Assembly: GCA_017542245.1 (NCBI GenBank)
Contig: JAFXXN010000140.1
Coordinates: 1 to 41,115, forward strand
Direction of reading: 5' to 3'
DNA from: Lachnospiraceae bacterium
GTDB taxonomy: Bacteria; Bacillota; Clostridia; Lachnospirales; Lachnospiraceae
Length of the DNA: 41,115 bases
In this document: positions 7,337 through 16,048 of the stretch, piece by piece
Layout of the letters: each line of letters starts with the position of its first letter
Position numbering within the stretch: position 1 is the stretch's first letter
The notes under the pieces: model-generated
The model's input: only the letters and a program-made list of their open reading frames with translations
Database searches by the model: none
What the model was told of the DNA's origin: nothing
Position numbers and translations under genes: made by a program

Positions 7337-9184
7337 ATGGCAAAGGGGCGCAAACGTCCGTTACCGGACATCCGTATCAGAATAGGAATATCCGTACTGG
7401 TAGCTGTAATCGTGTTTCTTCTTACATATAAAAGAGCTTTTTATGTATTGAACAATCAGTTATCAAACAGTGTTTATCAGACAGAATCGGTCAGTAGTCT
7501 TCCTATTACGATAGTAAAAATTGATGAAAAAACCATTAATGAACTGGGGCAGCCTATAGTTTGGAGCAGACAGGTATATGCAGATCTGATCAATAAATTA
7601 AATGCAGGGGAATATAAACCCTCCGTTATAGCATTTGATATTCTCTTTACCGGAAATAAAGACAGTGAAGGGGATAAGGCATTTGCCGACGCCGCTGCCA
7701 GATACGGAAATGTTGTTACAGGTATAAACGCAAGCTTTTCGGAGCACGGAGACGGCAGAGAGAAATTGACATTAGATACGCTTGTGCATATTGATTCGAT
7801 CACTATGCCTTACGAAGAGCTTGAGGCAAATGCTTTCTGCGGGCTGACCAACTGTGAACCGGATAAGTATGACTATATTACTACGGCGTATACCGGTCTT
7901 TGGTATAATGACAAATGGTATGACTGTTTGGCTGTACAGACTTTGAAGAGATTCTGTGAGTATGTAAAATCAAATGAAAGGTATGCTGAGAATCATCCGG
8001 ATTATGCCAACATTATTATTCCGGACTTCCCGTCACAACCGGTAAACAGATACAGATTCTCATATGCGGAAGGCCCGGGGGGATTTGACAGTGTATCTTT
8101 GGTAGATATATTAAACGGAAGTTTTCCTGCAGAGAGTCTTGCAAATAACATAATATTGGTTGGAATGTATGCCTCGGGATATCAGGATGATTTTAAAATC
8201 CTTTTTTCCGACGAGTCCCGAATGTACGGAGTGGAGATACATGCAAATATAATGGAAGCGGTATTTGAGGGACGCCTTCAGACCGATGCGAACCAGACAG
8301 CACTTGCGCTTATATATGCACTGGTAAGTGCACTTCTGTGTTTTGCCATGCTGAGTGTTAATATTATTAAAGGTGTGATCATGGCAGTCGGCACATTTGT
8401 ACTGTATATGGTGGTCTCATTTATCATTTACAGAAACGGCATATATATTATGCTTCTTTACATGATCATGCCGGTTGTTTTACTGATGATAGGCATGGTG
8501 GTTTACCATTATATTTCTGCCCGTTCCGAAAGGGTAAAGATCAACAAGGCGTTTCGTATGTATGTTGCTCCCGAGATTGTTGATGATGTGGCAGGTTCCG
8601 GTACTTATGAGCTTCAGCTGGGCGGAAGAAATAAGGATATAGCGGTATTATTTGTAGATATCCGTGGATTTACAACCATGTCGGAAAACTTAGAGCCTAA
8701 GGAAGTTGTAGATATCCTGAACGAATATTTCGGGGTTATAACAGACGCAATTTTTAAGAATAAAGGAACGTTGGATAAATTCATAGGCGATGCGGCCATG
8801 GCGGTATTTAATTCTCCTTTCGATCTGGATGATTATGTATATCGTGCGGTAATGACTGCCTGCGATATAGCGAAGGCTTCCGAAGCTTTGGGAGATAAGC
8901 TGATGGAACGTTTCGGAAAAAAGGTCAGCTATGGTATAGGGGTTAATTGCGGAGATGCTATCATAGGAAATATAGGAAGTAATTTCCGTATGGATTATAC
9001 CGCTATCGGAGATACAGTGAATACAGCCTCACGTCTTGAGAGTAATGCAAAGGCCGGTGAGATACTGATCAGTGAAGAAGTTAAAAAACGTCTCGGTGAC
9101 AGGATAGAGACCGAAGATGTCGGGGAAATACCTCTTAAAGGAAAGCATAACAAGATTTTTGTTTACAGAGTTAAACTTACATAA
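7337..9184 (+). CDS. CHASE2-domain class III adenylate cyclase
   Basis: 615 residues from ATG 7337, with GGGAAGGAAG 6-10 nt upstream. Order: N-terminal membrane helix (about 15-35), a CHASE2 extracellular sensor domain (about 45-310: VKIDEKTINELGQPIVWSR, VIAFDILFTG, ILVGMYASGYQDDF), three membrane helices (about 325-395) and a cytoplasmic class III cyclase domain (about 430-600). Metal ligands are Asp441 (FVDIRGFT) and Asp485 (FIGDAAMAVF). Lys481 and Asp559 (YTAIGDTVN) are the adenine-selecting pair, and Asn562 and Arg566 stabilise the transition state. All are present, so cAMP synthesis is expected. It is the first gene of a cluster ending in a FecR-domain protein; CHASE2 cyclases and FecR proteins are known neighbours in other bacteria. 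Confidence 0.88.
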   Translation: MAKGRKRPLPDIRIRIGISVLVAVIVFLLTYKRAFYVLNNQLSNSVYQTESVSSLPITIVKIDEKTINELGQPIVWSRQVYADLINKLNAGEYKPSVIAFDILFTGNKDSEGDKAFADAAARYGNVVTGINASFSEHGDGREKLTLDTLVHIDSITMPYEELEANAFCGLTNCEPDKYDYITTAYTGLWYNDKWYDCLAVQTLKRFCEYVKSNERYAENHPDYANIIIPDFPSQPVNRYRFSYAEGPGGFDSVSLVDILNGSFPAESLANNIILVGMYASGYQDDFKILFSDESRMYGVEIHANIMEAVFEGRLQTDANQTALALIYALVSALLCFAMLSVNIIKGVIMAVGTFVLYMVVSFIIYRNGIYIMLLYMIMPVVLLMIGMVVYHYISARSERVKINKAFRMYVAPEIVDDVAGSGTYELQLGGRNKDIAVLFVDIRGFTTMSENLEPKEVVDILNEYFGVITDAIFKNKGTLDKFIGDAAMAVFNSPFDLDDYVYRAVMTACDIAKASEALGDKLMERFGKKVSYGIGVNCGDAIIGNIGSNFRMDYTAIGDTVNTASRLESNAKAGEILISEEVKKRLGDRIETEDVGEIPLKGKHNKIFVYRVKLT

Positions 9185-9272
9185 CATGAACGCATAAGTT
9201 TAAAAACTTAAATGGTCTTCCGAATAAGTTTAAAGTAAAATAAGGTTTATTTGAAAAGGGGAAGCGGCAGTT

Positions 9273-10052
9273 ATGATATTGGAATGTATACCGGAATATA
9301 AGAAAGCAGAGGAGTGGGCCGGACTTTCCGAAAAGTACGGATTGAGCTTTGAGTATAACGAGTTTTTTAATCCGGCCGTGCTGGAGGATGAGAATTTAAT
9401 AGATGAGATAGTAGGCATTTATAACGGTCTCGGGCGGGACGGGAAAAATGATACTCTCCACGGAGCATTTCTGGATATTACGGTATCCAGCAGCGATCCC
9501 ATGATAAGAAATGCTTCCGATTACCGTGTGAGCCAGAGCCTTGAGATAGCTTCAAGGCTTAATGCCAGAGGGGTTGTATTCCACACCAACTATCTGACGG
9601 ATTTTAAATCCAGTGTATACCGACAGAACTGGGTTGACTCAAATATTAAATACTGGGGAAGAAAATGCCATGAGTACGGAGGATTGAACATTTTTCTGGA
9701 GAATATGTTTGATAATACTCCGGAACTGCTCGCTAAGGTTGCGGCAGGTTTGTCCGAGACAGAGAATTTTGGGGTATGCCTGGATCTCGCACATGCTTTT
9801 CTTTCCAGAACAGCATTGAAAGAGTGGATAGAAGCTCTTTCGGGACATGTAATGCATATTCATATTAATGATAATGATGGTTTGGAAGATCTGCATTTAT
9901 CTGTCGGTGCAGGCAAAATGGATTGGAATATTCTGAAAGAAAAAGCTCTGTTTGACAGAGATCCTTCGGTGCTTATAGAGGTTTCGGGCAGGGAAAAACT
10001 TGAAACATCATATGAGTTTTTAAAAGAAAACAAATTTTTAAATTTAGAGTGA
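9273..10052 (+). CDS. Sugar phosphate isomerase/epimerase family (TIM barrel)
   Basis: 259 residues of the xylose isomerase-like / AP endonuclease 2 TIM-barrel family. Metal-binding residues expected for the fold are visible in order: His in TLHGAFLD, Glu in IFLENMFD, Asp and His in CLDLAHAF, His in MHIHINDNDG and Glu in SVLIEVSG. The start has GGGGAAG upstream. These enzymes isomerise or epimerise sugars or sugar phosphates, or act as metal-dependent lyases; the substrate is not evident. It lies between two second-messenger signalling genes, 88 nt after the cyclase, which is an unusual place for a metabolic enzyme. Confidence 0.75.
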   Translation: MILECIPEYKKAEEWAGLSEKYGLSFEYNEFFNPAVLEDENLIDEIVGIYNGLGRDGKNDTLHGAFLDITVSSSDPMIRNASDYRVSQSLEIASRLNARGVVFHTNYLTDFKSSVYRQNWVDSNIKYWGRKCHEYGGLNIFLENMFDNTPELLAKVAAGLSETENFGVCLDLAHAFLSRTALKEWIEALSGHVMHIHINDNDGLEDLHLSVGAGKMDWNILKEKALFDRDPSVLIEVSGREKLETSYEFLKENKFLNLE

Positions 10053-10106
10053 AGCTGTTACTATATATTGTGAATGCAGGATTATCATATCAGAGAAAGG
10101 GTACTG

Positions 10107-10128
10107 CGATCATTTAAAAATATGATCG
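10107..10128 (+). promoter_or_regulatory. Inverted repeat before the HD-GYP ribosome site
   Basis: CGATCAT (10107-10113) and ATGATCG (10122-10128) form a 7-bp hairpin with an AT loop, 3-4 nt before the ribosome site AAGGGA of the next gene. It could affect translation or bind a protein. Confidence 0.35.
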
Positions 10129-10140
10129 TAAGGGATAGAG

Positions 10141-11604
10141 ATGACAATAACAGCCGATCTTCAGAGAATTCTCGATATTGCGATAAGCCTAACCGCCGAA
10201 AAAAGTTATTCAAAGCTGTTGGAAAGACTTATCAGCGAATGTATGGATATATCCGGATGTGATGCCGGAACTTTATACATAATGAGAAATAATAAGCTGG
10301 ATTTTATGATCCTCCGCAATCATACCATGAACGTTTATCAGGGAGGAAACGGAGAGCCTATAGAATCCATGCCCCCGGTGGCGTTAGATGATAAGTATGT
10401 TTGTTCATATTCCGCCATTCACAAAAAGACAATTAATATACAGGATGTTTACAATGATTCATCGTTTGACTGGCAGGGGCCGAAAAGGTATGACAGCATT
10501 ACCGGTTACAATACAAGATCAATGCTGGTCGTTCCTTTGATCGACCATGACGGAAGGGTGATCGGAGTGCTCCAGCTGATAAATGCACTTGATGCTGAGG
10601 GAAATATCACAGGTTTTTCGGCTGACAGCGAGAATATTGTATTTTCCATTGCATCCGAAGCTGCGATTTCTCTGTCAAACATGATTCTGGTCAGACAGTT
10701 GAGGGAGATGTTGTACTCGTTTGTTTCGTCGCTTACGACTGCAATTGACGAAAGAACACCCTATAATGCAAATCATTCATTAAATGTGGCGAAGTATTGT
10801 GATGAATTTGCAAAATTTCTGATGAAGGAAGAAAGAGAACGAACGGACTTTGAGCATATTTCCGACAGTGAACGGGAACAGCTGGTCATGGCGGCGATGG
10901 TTCACGATGTCGGAAAACTGATAACACCTATTGAGATAATGAATAAGCCGGACAGACTGGACTATCGTCTTCCGATCATGGAAAACAGATGGAAATATCT
11001 TGAGGCCAGATTGAAGATCGACTTTTATGAAAAAATCATAACCGAGAAGGACTATAATGAGCTTCATGCTGCTTTTACCGAGGGGCGTGAGCTGATAAGA
11101 AAAAGTAACACTGCCCCATTTCTTGATGGTGAAATCATAGAGAAGATAAAAGCTTTAAAAGAGATAAGCATTTTAAACAGGGAAAACGGGGAAGTTGTTG
11201 AATTCCTTACAGACGAAGAACTTCATGAGATTTTGATAGTAAAGGGAACACTTACTTCGGAAGAACGTAAGATAATAGAAATGCATGTTGTTTATACTGA
11301 CAGGATCTTATCAAAGATTTCGTTCCAGGATGATTTTAAGCTGGTACGTAAGTTTGCGGCTGCACATCATGAATATCTGGACGGAACCGGATATCCAAAC
11401 GGACTTACTGCGAAAGATCTTCCTATGGAAGTAAGGATTATGACTATTGCAGATATATTTGATTCTTTGACTGCCGATGACAGACCATATAAAAAAGCCG
11501 TTCCTAAAGACAGGGCACTTTCCATATTGGAGTCCATGGCAGAAGAAGGCAAGCTTGATGTTGAATTGGTAAGCAGGTTTAAGGACTATATAAATGAGAA
11601 ATGA
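10141..11604 (+). CDS. GAF and HD-GYP domain protein (putative cyclic-di-nucleotide phosphodiesterase)
   Basis: 487 residues, cytoplasmic. Residues 5-180 form a GAF sensor domain (GCDAGTLYIM, SMLVVPLIDHDGRVIGVLQLINA). From about 195 there is an HD-GYP phosphohydrolase domain: His212, His255-Asp256 (MVHDVGKL), His382 (IIEMHVVYTD), His409-His410 and DGTGYP (414-419), then MTIADIFDSLTADDRPYK. These are the metal ligands and signature of enzymes that degrade c-di-GMP or related cyclic dinucleotides. The stretch between His255/Asp256 and His382 is about 126 residues, clearly longer than the usual HD-GYP spacing, so an inserted helical segment is present. It lies 9 nt before the FecR gene. Confidence 0.85.
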   Translation: MTITADLQRILDIAISLTAEKSYSKLLERLISECMDISGCDAGTLYIMRNNKLDFMILRNHTMNVYQGGNGEPIESMPPVALDDKYVCSYSAIHKKTINIQDVYNDSSFDWQGPKRYDSITGYNTRSMLVVPLIDHDGRVIGVLQLINALDAEGNITGFSADSENIVFSIASEAAISLSNMILVRQLREMLYSFVSSLTTAIDERTPYNANHSLNVAKYCDEFAKFLMKEERERTDFEHISDSEREQLVMAAMVHDVGKLITPIEIMNKPDRLDYRLPIMENRWKYLEARLKIDFYEKIITEKDYNELHAAFTEGRELIRKSNTAPFLDGEIIEKIKALKEISILNRENGEVVEFLTDEELHEILIVKGTLTSEERKIIEMHVVYTDRILSKISFQDDFKLVRKFAAAHHEYLDGTGYPNGLTAKDLPMEVRIMTIADIFDSLTADDRPYKKAVPKDRALSILESMAEEGKLDVELVSRFKDYINEK

Positions 11605-11613
11605 GGATGATCC

Positions 11614-14043
11614 ATGAATAAAAAATTATTGTTTGGAGGAATAGGTGCAGCTGTTGTTGTGGCTGCAGTAGTGCTTATAATCGTCCTGACCGGCGGAGAT
11701 AAAGCCTACCGGTCAATTATTGTTGTAGATGTGGACGGTACCGTAAATGTAAAGAGGGATGGAATGTCCCTTGAAGCATATCCACAGATGAAGCTTCGTT
11801 CGGGAGACGGACTTGATGTCGGTAACGGCGGGTTTGCCCGATTGAAACTTGATGGGGATAAATATGTTTACCTGGAAGAAAATACCGTAATCTCATTGGA
11901 AGCGGACGGTGATGAGGTAAACAGTAAGACTATCATATATATAGAACAGGGAAATATGCTTACCGAGATAGAAAGCAAGCTTTCTTCCGAGTCTGCATTC
12001 AATGTTGTTACTCCGAATACAACCATGGCTATAAGAGGAACCGTTACTGCAACATCCGTAAGAAAGGATAAGGCAGATGATGCAGGAGCTGTAGTTGAAT
12101 ATGAAGGAGACGGAAGTTCACCTCTTTATGAAAACGATTCCGAAGGTAAAGGAAAGCTTTGCTGGATTACGGATAACTTTGTATATGAAGGAGAAACTGC
12201 TGTTACAGTATACTTGGTTGACGGTAAGGATGTAGTATATACTACCAGGATACTTACTGCCGGAAACGGTATCCATGTACAGACTCCTATAGAAGATACT
12301 GCTGGTTCACCTTTTGTTAAAGCAAGCCAGGTAAAGAATACAAAAGTATTCTGGGAGCCTAGGGAAGTACGTCCCGATACCAAAACCGGTGAAGTTCGTG
12401 AAAGCGAAGATGATAATCCTAAGAAGGTAATAAGAAAAATAGATATTAAATATGCTGTGGATTTGTTCCCTGACAACATAGATCCCAGAAGCATCAAGGG
12501 TGCCGAAGGCGCTCTTGATGATGATACGATCGCTAAGATTGAGGAGGTAAGAAATCCTCAGGAAGATCCAAGCGGAACACCTTCTCCTGAAGCGTCTCCG
12601 GATCCTGAAGTTACGGAAGAACCCGAGCTCAGTACCACTCCGGAAGTGACTGTTACACCGGAACCGACGGCAACACCGGAACCTACAGCGACACCGGAAC
12701 CTACAGCAACACCGGAGCCAACGGCAACACCGGAGCCTACGGCAACGCCGGAACCGACGGCAACACCGGAACCTACAGCAACGCCGGAACCGACGGCAAC
12801 GCCTACTCCTACGGTAACGCCGAAGCCGACAGCGACACCGAAGCCTACGGCAACGCCGAAACCAACGAAAAAGCCGACACCGACGCCAAAGCCAACGGCG
12901 ACACCGAAGCCAACGAAAAAGCCGACAGCGACACCGAAGCCTACGGCAACGCCGAAGCCAACGAAAAAGCCGACACCGACGCCAAAGCCAACGGCAACAC
13001 CAAAGCCAACGCCGAAGCCGACAGCAACGCCTAAGCCTACGCCAACGCCGAAGCCGACAGCGACACCAACGCCGACGCCAAAGCCGACAGCGACACCAAC
13101 GCCGACGCCAAAGCCGACAGCGACACCAACGCCGACGCCAAAGCCGACAGCGACACCTACGCCAACGCCGAAGCCGACAGCGACACCAACGCCGACGCCG
13201 AAGCCGACAGCGACACCTACGCCGACGCCGAAGCCGACAGCGACACCTACGCCGACGCCAAAGCCGACAGCGACACCTACGCCAACGCCGAAGCCGACAG
13301 CAACACCTACTCCTACACCTACACCGAAACCAACGGCAACACCTACGCCGGTTCCTATAACATATAATATTACTTATATTGATGGGGATAAAACCGTTGG
13401 AACGGATACATATGTATACGGAGAAGGAAAGAGTTCTCTGATGACGCTTTCGGATACAAATACCAAGCATTTTGTCGGATGGTCAAGAAGTTTAGCCAGT
13501 GCCCAGATAGTAACTTCTATCTCAAAAACAGATGAAGGCGATATAACTCTGTATGCAGTATGGGAAAGCAGAACATATAATATTACTTATATTTCAAAAG
13601 GCAGTACAGTCCATACCGAGACATATACATGCGGTATAGAAAAGAAGATTGACTACTTCTTAAGTGATACCAATGAGGAAGTTTTTGAAGGATGGTATAC
13701 TGCTGAAAACGGTGGATCGCAGTTTTACATGATTTCAGATACAGATTATGGAAACAAGACGGTTTATGCTCACTGGAAAACAAAAGCAATAACCTATACT
13801 GTTACCTTTGCAGGAACAGGAACCTCATATACGATAACCGTTGGTGAAAGACCTGGCTACACGGCCCCTGACATACCCAATGATCCTGATGGTGAGTATT
13901 GCTGGGATTGTACTTTTGATTACGGAGAAGACGATGAACATGAAGGAGAAATTATGTTATCTCCGCGTGAAGAGATAAGTCCAAGTTGTGACAGATATGC
14001 TGAATTAGGTGTTACTTCATTCTATTTTACAAAAATGGCCTGA
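11614..14043 (+). CDS. FecR-domain surface protein with Pro-Thr repeat and InlB-type repeats
   Basis: 809 residues. A single N-terminal membrane helix (about 4-26) anchors the protein with the rest outside. Residues 33-145 form a FecR domain ([41 protein letters not shown]). Residues about 345-580 are a low-complexity Pro/Thr/Ala stretch built from PTATPEP units and then ten-residue [10 protein letters not shown] units, likely a wall-spanning stalk. Residues 583-735 carry two InlB B-repeat / Listeria-Bacteroides repeats ([26 protein letters not shown], ending in W-containing strands) and a diverged third. There is no LPxTG motif. As last gene of the cyclase cluster it may be the sensor or output at the cell surface. 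Confidence 0.82.
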   Translation: MNKKLLFGGIGAAVVVAAVVLIIVLTGGDKAYRSIIVVDVDGTVNVKRDGMSLEAYPQMKLRSGDGLDVGNGGFARLKLDGDKYVYLEENTVISLEADGDEVNSKTIIYIEQGNMLTEIESKLSSESAFNVVTPNTTMAIRGTVTATSVRKDKADDAGAVVEYEGDGSSPLYENDSEGKGKLCWITDNFVYEGETAVTVYLVDGKDVVYTTRILTAGNGIHVQTPIEDTAGSPFVKASQVKNTKVFWEPREVRPDTKTGEVRESEDDNPKKVIRKIDIKYAVDLFPDNIDPRSIKGAEGALDDDTIAKIEEVRNPQEDPSGTPSPEASPDPEVTEEPELSTTPEVTVTPEPTATPEPTATPEPTATPEPTATPEPTATPEPTATPEPTATPEPTATPTPTVTPKPTATPKPTATPKPTKKPTPTPKPTATPKPTKKPTATPKPTATPKPTKKPTPTPKPTATPKPTPKPTATPKPTPTPKPTATPTPTPKPTATPTPTPKPTATPTPTPKPTATPTPTPKPTATPTPTPKPTATPTPTPKPTATPTPTPKPTATPTPTPKPTATPTPTPTPKPTATPTPVPITYNITYIDGDKTVGTDTYVYGEGKSSLMTLSDTNTKHFVGWSRSLASAQIVTSISKTDEGDITLYAVWESRTYNITYISKGSTVHTETYTCGIEKKIDYFLSDTNEEVFEGWYTAENGGSQFYMISDTDYGNKTVYAHWKTKAITYTVTFAGTGTSYTITVGERPGYTAPDIPNDPDGEYCWDCTFDYGEDDEHEGEIMLSPREEISPSCDRYAELGVTSFYFTKMA
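12650..13353 (+). repeat. Tandem coding repeat (Pro-Thr-Ala)
   Basis: About 700 nt of short tandem repeats inside the FecR gene: first 18-nt units coding EPTATP, then mixed KPT units, then at least seven near-identical 30-nt units coding [10 protein letters not shown] (about 13040-13310). The near-identity at DNA level suggests recent expansion and length variability. The opposite strand is open only because of this composition. Confidence 0.9.
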
Positions 14044-14045
14044 TT

Positions 14046-14092
14046 AAAAAAGCCTTGAAATCAACATAGATTTCAAGGCTTTTTTCTTCCAA
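14046..14092. terminator. Bidirectional terminator
   Basis: A perfect 17-bp stem: AAAAAAGCCTTGAAATC (14046-14062) with its complement (14069-14085), a 6-nt loop, T-rich on both sides. It lies between two converging genes (ends 14043 and 14100) and can serve both. Confidence 0.9.
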
Positions 14093-14099
14093 ATTATGT

Positions 14100-14882
14100 T
14101 CATGCACATTCAGCTTGAAGCAAAATGCGTCTCATGGTTTTTTCTATTAATGAGGCGGGATTTCCTTCTTCGAAAACTGTTATGATCAAAATACTTTTAT
14201 TGTTTGCTTTCAGGTAATATGAAAAGACTCCGTCTCTTCCGTACTGATTATATGCAAAGGTCATTTTCCCTATAAAACCGGTATCTTCGGAAGTAATCTC
14301 ATATTTTGCGTCTTTTGCCTTAAACTGTTTTAAGATAGAGTTTGAAGCTATATCAAAAATCTTTTTAAAGTATTCTTCGGAAGTATTAATATCGTTACAT
14401 TCTTCTTCGGTAGAAGAAATGACGAGAAATGTAACTGTTTTAAAAGGGTCGTTACCGATTATATAACTGTGTGTATCACCTGAATTTTCATCACTCATGT
14501 CTTTCCAATTAGAAGAAACAGGGAATGCTGTTTTTAGAATTGTATCTGATGAATCAAGTATTTCAGCAACAGGATCCGTAACGGTTACATTACAGGTTAA
14601 TGTTTTCTTGCCTACTTTAGCGGTTACGATACATTCACCGGCGGAAAGGGCATATACGTTTCCTTTCTTCGAAACGCGAGCTACAGTCGGATCGCTTGAT
14701 TTCCAGGTCACTTTATCTTTGGTATTCTTGACTTTAAGTTTGACATGACCATCCAGTTCGATGGTAACTTTCTTTTTGTTAAGCTTTACTGTGGCTGCTT
14801 TTGCCGGTTTGACACCTGCTAAAAGAAATAGACTTAAGAAGACGCAAAGAACCATCAGTAATTTAAACAGTGTCTTTTTCAT
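14100..14882 (-). CDS. Secreted protein with Big2 (Ig-like) domain
   Basis: 260 residues. A clear signal peptide (MKKTLFKLLM..., cleavage probably after PAKA near residue 29) is followed by a bacterial Ig-like Big2 domain at about 30-102 (KVTIELDGHVKLKV, VTWKSSDPTVARVSKKGNV, GECIVTAKVGKKTLTCNVTV). The remaining 155 residues are not recognised; they alternate hydrophobic strands and end ...RRILLQAECA, with no anchor. Big2 domains mediate adhesion or act as spacers in surface proteins. The gene is read from its own promoter at 14939-14967 and converges with the FecR gene. Confidence 0.75.
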   Translation of the reverse strand: MKKTLFKLLMVLCVFLSLFLLAGVKPAKAATVKLNKKKVTIELDGHVKLKVKNTKDKVTWKSSDPTVARVSKKGNVYALSAGECIVTAKVGKKTLTCNVTVTDPVAEILDSSDTILKTAFPVSSNWKDMSDENSGDTHSYIIGNDPFKTVTFLVISSTEEECNDINTSEEYFKKIFDIASNSILKQFKAKDAKYEITSEDTGFIGKMTFAYNQYGRDGVFSYYLKANNKSILIITVFEEGNPASLIEKTMRRILLQAECA

Positions 14883-14938
14883 TTTTTTCTCCCTTAAAAA
14901 AGTCTGCCTTAAAAGGCGTATTTTTATGCAACGGCATC

Positions 14939-14967
14939 ATTATAATATAATAACGGAAAAAAATCAA
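14939..14967 (-). promoter_or_regulatory. Promoter of the Big2 protein gene
   Basis: On the minus strand, TTGATT (14962-14967), 17-nt spacer, perfect TATAAT (14939-14944). The leader to the start codon is about 50 nt. Confidence 0.7.
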
Positions 14968-14987
14968 CTGTCACTCTTTTTGATGGT

Positions 14988-15014
14988 TAACTATATGGAA
15001 AAAAAGGTCGATAT
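14988..15014 (+). promoter_or_regulatory. Possible sigma-D (flagellar type) promoter
   Basis: TAAC (14988-14991), 15-nt spacer, GTCGATAT (15007-15014). The Gram-positive sigma-D consensus is TAAA-N15-GCCGATAT, so each element has one mismatch and the spacing is exact. No good TTGACA/TATAAT pair with normal spacing competes in this stretch. It would place the DUF5610-like gene in the motility regulon. Confidence 0.4.
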
Positions 15015-15038
15015 AGTAAGTGTATAACTATAAACCAT

Positions 15039-15076
15039 TGCATCCTGCCCGGGCAGGGAAGCTTAAGGGGGATGCA
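15039..15076 (+). promoter_or_regulatory. Structured 5' leader hairpin
   Basis: TGCATCC (15039-15045) can pair with GGATGCA (15070-15076), enclosing part of a perfect palindrome CTGCCCGGGCAG (15045-15056). The two structures share a base at 15045. It lies 24 nt before the start codon of the next gene, just upstream of its ribosome site. Confidence 0.45.
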
Positions 15077-15099
15077 TCACACACAGAACGGAGGTTACT

Positions 15100-15714
15100 A
15101 TGTCAGTAAACGGAATTACTACAAACACAGGACTCACCACTGGGAAAACTTCATATACCGATCGCAGTAAGAAATCAGAGACGGGAAGCACATCATTGGC
15201 CAAGTCAGAGACCACAAAGGCTGCAATATATGAAAAGAGTGATGAGACAGCAGCTGCTGCAAAGCAGGAAAGAAAGGTGGATACAGAAACTATCGCAAAG
15301 CTAAAGGCCGATGCAGAGGAAAGGATGGCTTCCTTAAGATCCCTTGTTCAGAAGATGATGACAAAACAGGGGCAGTCGGCTGCTAAGGCAGGAGTGCTGG
15401 ATTTTGAGAACGGCACAAATCTTGCGGAGATTTTCAAGAACCTTGAAGTTGATGATGAAACCAGGGCACAGGCACAGGCCGACATCGCAGATGACGGTTA
15501 TTGGGGAGTGGAGCAGACTTCGGACAGAATGCTTGATTTCGCAAAAGCTCTGGCAGGAAATGATCCGTCGGCAGCAAAGGATATGCTGGAGGCAATAAAA
15601 CAGGGGTTTGAAGAGGCCAAAAAAGCCTGGGGAGACGAGCTTCCGGAGCTTTGCCAGAAAACGATGGATGCCACCCTTGAAAAAGTCAATAAATGGATAG
15701 AAGAACTCGGCTGA
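15100..15714 (+). CDS. DUF5610-like protein of unknown function
   Basis: 204 residues without signal peptide or membrane segment. The N-terminal 60 residues are polar, Ser/Thr/Lys-rich and likely disordered. From residue 65 the protein is helical and acidic. The C-terminal half (DDGYWGVEQTSDRMLDFAKA, then GNDPSAAKDMLEAIKQGFEEAKKAWGDELP) resembles a conserved domain often annotated DUF5610 or, misleadingly, hydrogenase-4 component G. ATG has ACGGAGG 7 nt upstream. The gene is monocistronic, with a structured leader, a possible sigma-D promoter and a terminator at 15819. The family call rests on remembered motifs; function is unknown. Confidence 0.6.
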   Translation: MSVNGITTNTGLTTGKTSYTDRSKKSETGSTSLAKSETTKAAIYEKSDETAAAAKQERKVDTETIAKLKADAEERMASLRSLVQKMMTKQGQSAAKAGVLDFENGTNLAEIFKNLEVDDETRAQAQADIADDGYWGVEQTSDRMLDFAKALAGNDPSAAKDMLEAIKQGFEEAKKAWGDELPELCQKTMDATLEKVNKWIEELG

Positions 15715-15818
15715 AAAATATAAAAACTTTGTATAATATTCACAAAATATCCGGGTTGTTTAGTGCAATATGCACATAAAAAACTTATCGATTGGCTTGA
15801 TAACTTAATAAAATATGT

Positions 15819-15860
15819 AAAAACTGCACAAAATATCAGAGGGATATTTGTGCAGTTTTT
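15819..15860 (+). terminator. Terminator after the DUF5610-like gene
   Basis: AAAAACTGCACAAAATATC pairs with GATATTTGTGCAGTTTTT (one bulged A) around a 4-5 nt loop and ends in five T. The gap 15715-16048 holds this, about 100 nt of AT-rich sequence before it with no recognisable signal, and the promoter and leader of veg. Confidence 0.85.
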
Positions 15861-15903
15861 ATGTTGCCGCCTGATTCTTAAGTTCCAATTGTATAAACAA
15901 TTT

Positions 15904-15932
15904 TTGACTTTACAGCTGTGATGTGTTACAAT
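15904..15932 (+). promoter_or_regulatory. Promoter of veg
   Basis: TTGACT (15904-15909), 17-nt spacer, TACAAT (15927-15932). The leader to the start codon is about 110 nt. Confidence 0.7.
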
Positions 15933-15994
15933 ACACTACATATTGTGGTAATAAGTTTTTACATACAATACAAAGGGTCTTTTATCATAGTTTA

Positions 15995-16032
15995 CGCTGT
16001 CAGACTATTGAGACTTAAGATTAATGACAGCG
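15995..16032 (+). promoter_or_regulatory. Leader hairpin of veg
   Basis: CGCTGTCA (15995-16002) and TGACAGCG (16025-16032) form a perfect 8-bp stem with a 22-nt loop, ending 6 nt before the ribosome site AGAGGA. It could regulate access to the start. Confidence 0.45.
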
Positions 16033-16048
16033 GGAAAGAGGACGCAAA

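Noticed and set aside
10074-10262. 62-codon frame overlapping the GAF/HD-GYP start
   Set aside because: Overlaps the start of a well-supported gene in another frame and has no domain.
12650-13353. Regular 30-nt repeats as a CRISPR array
   Set aside because: Repeats are contiguous without unique spacers and keep one reading frame coding [10 protein letters not shown].
12307-13470. 387-codon minus-strand open frame rich in Arg and Cys
   Set aside because: It is the complement of the Pro-Thr-Ala repeat; its composition follows from the repeat, and it has no ribosome site or recognisable domain.
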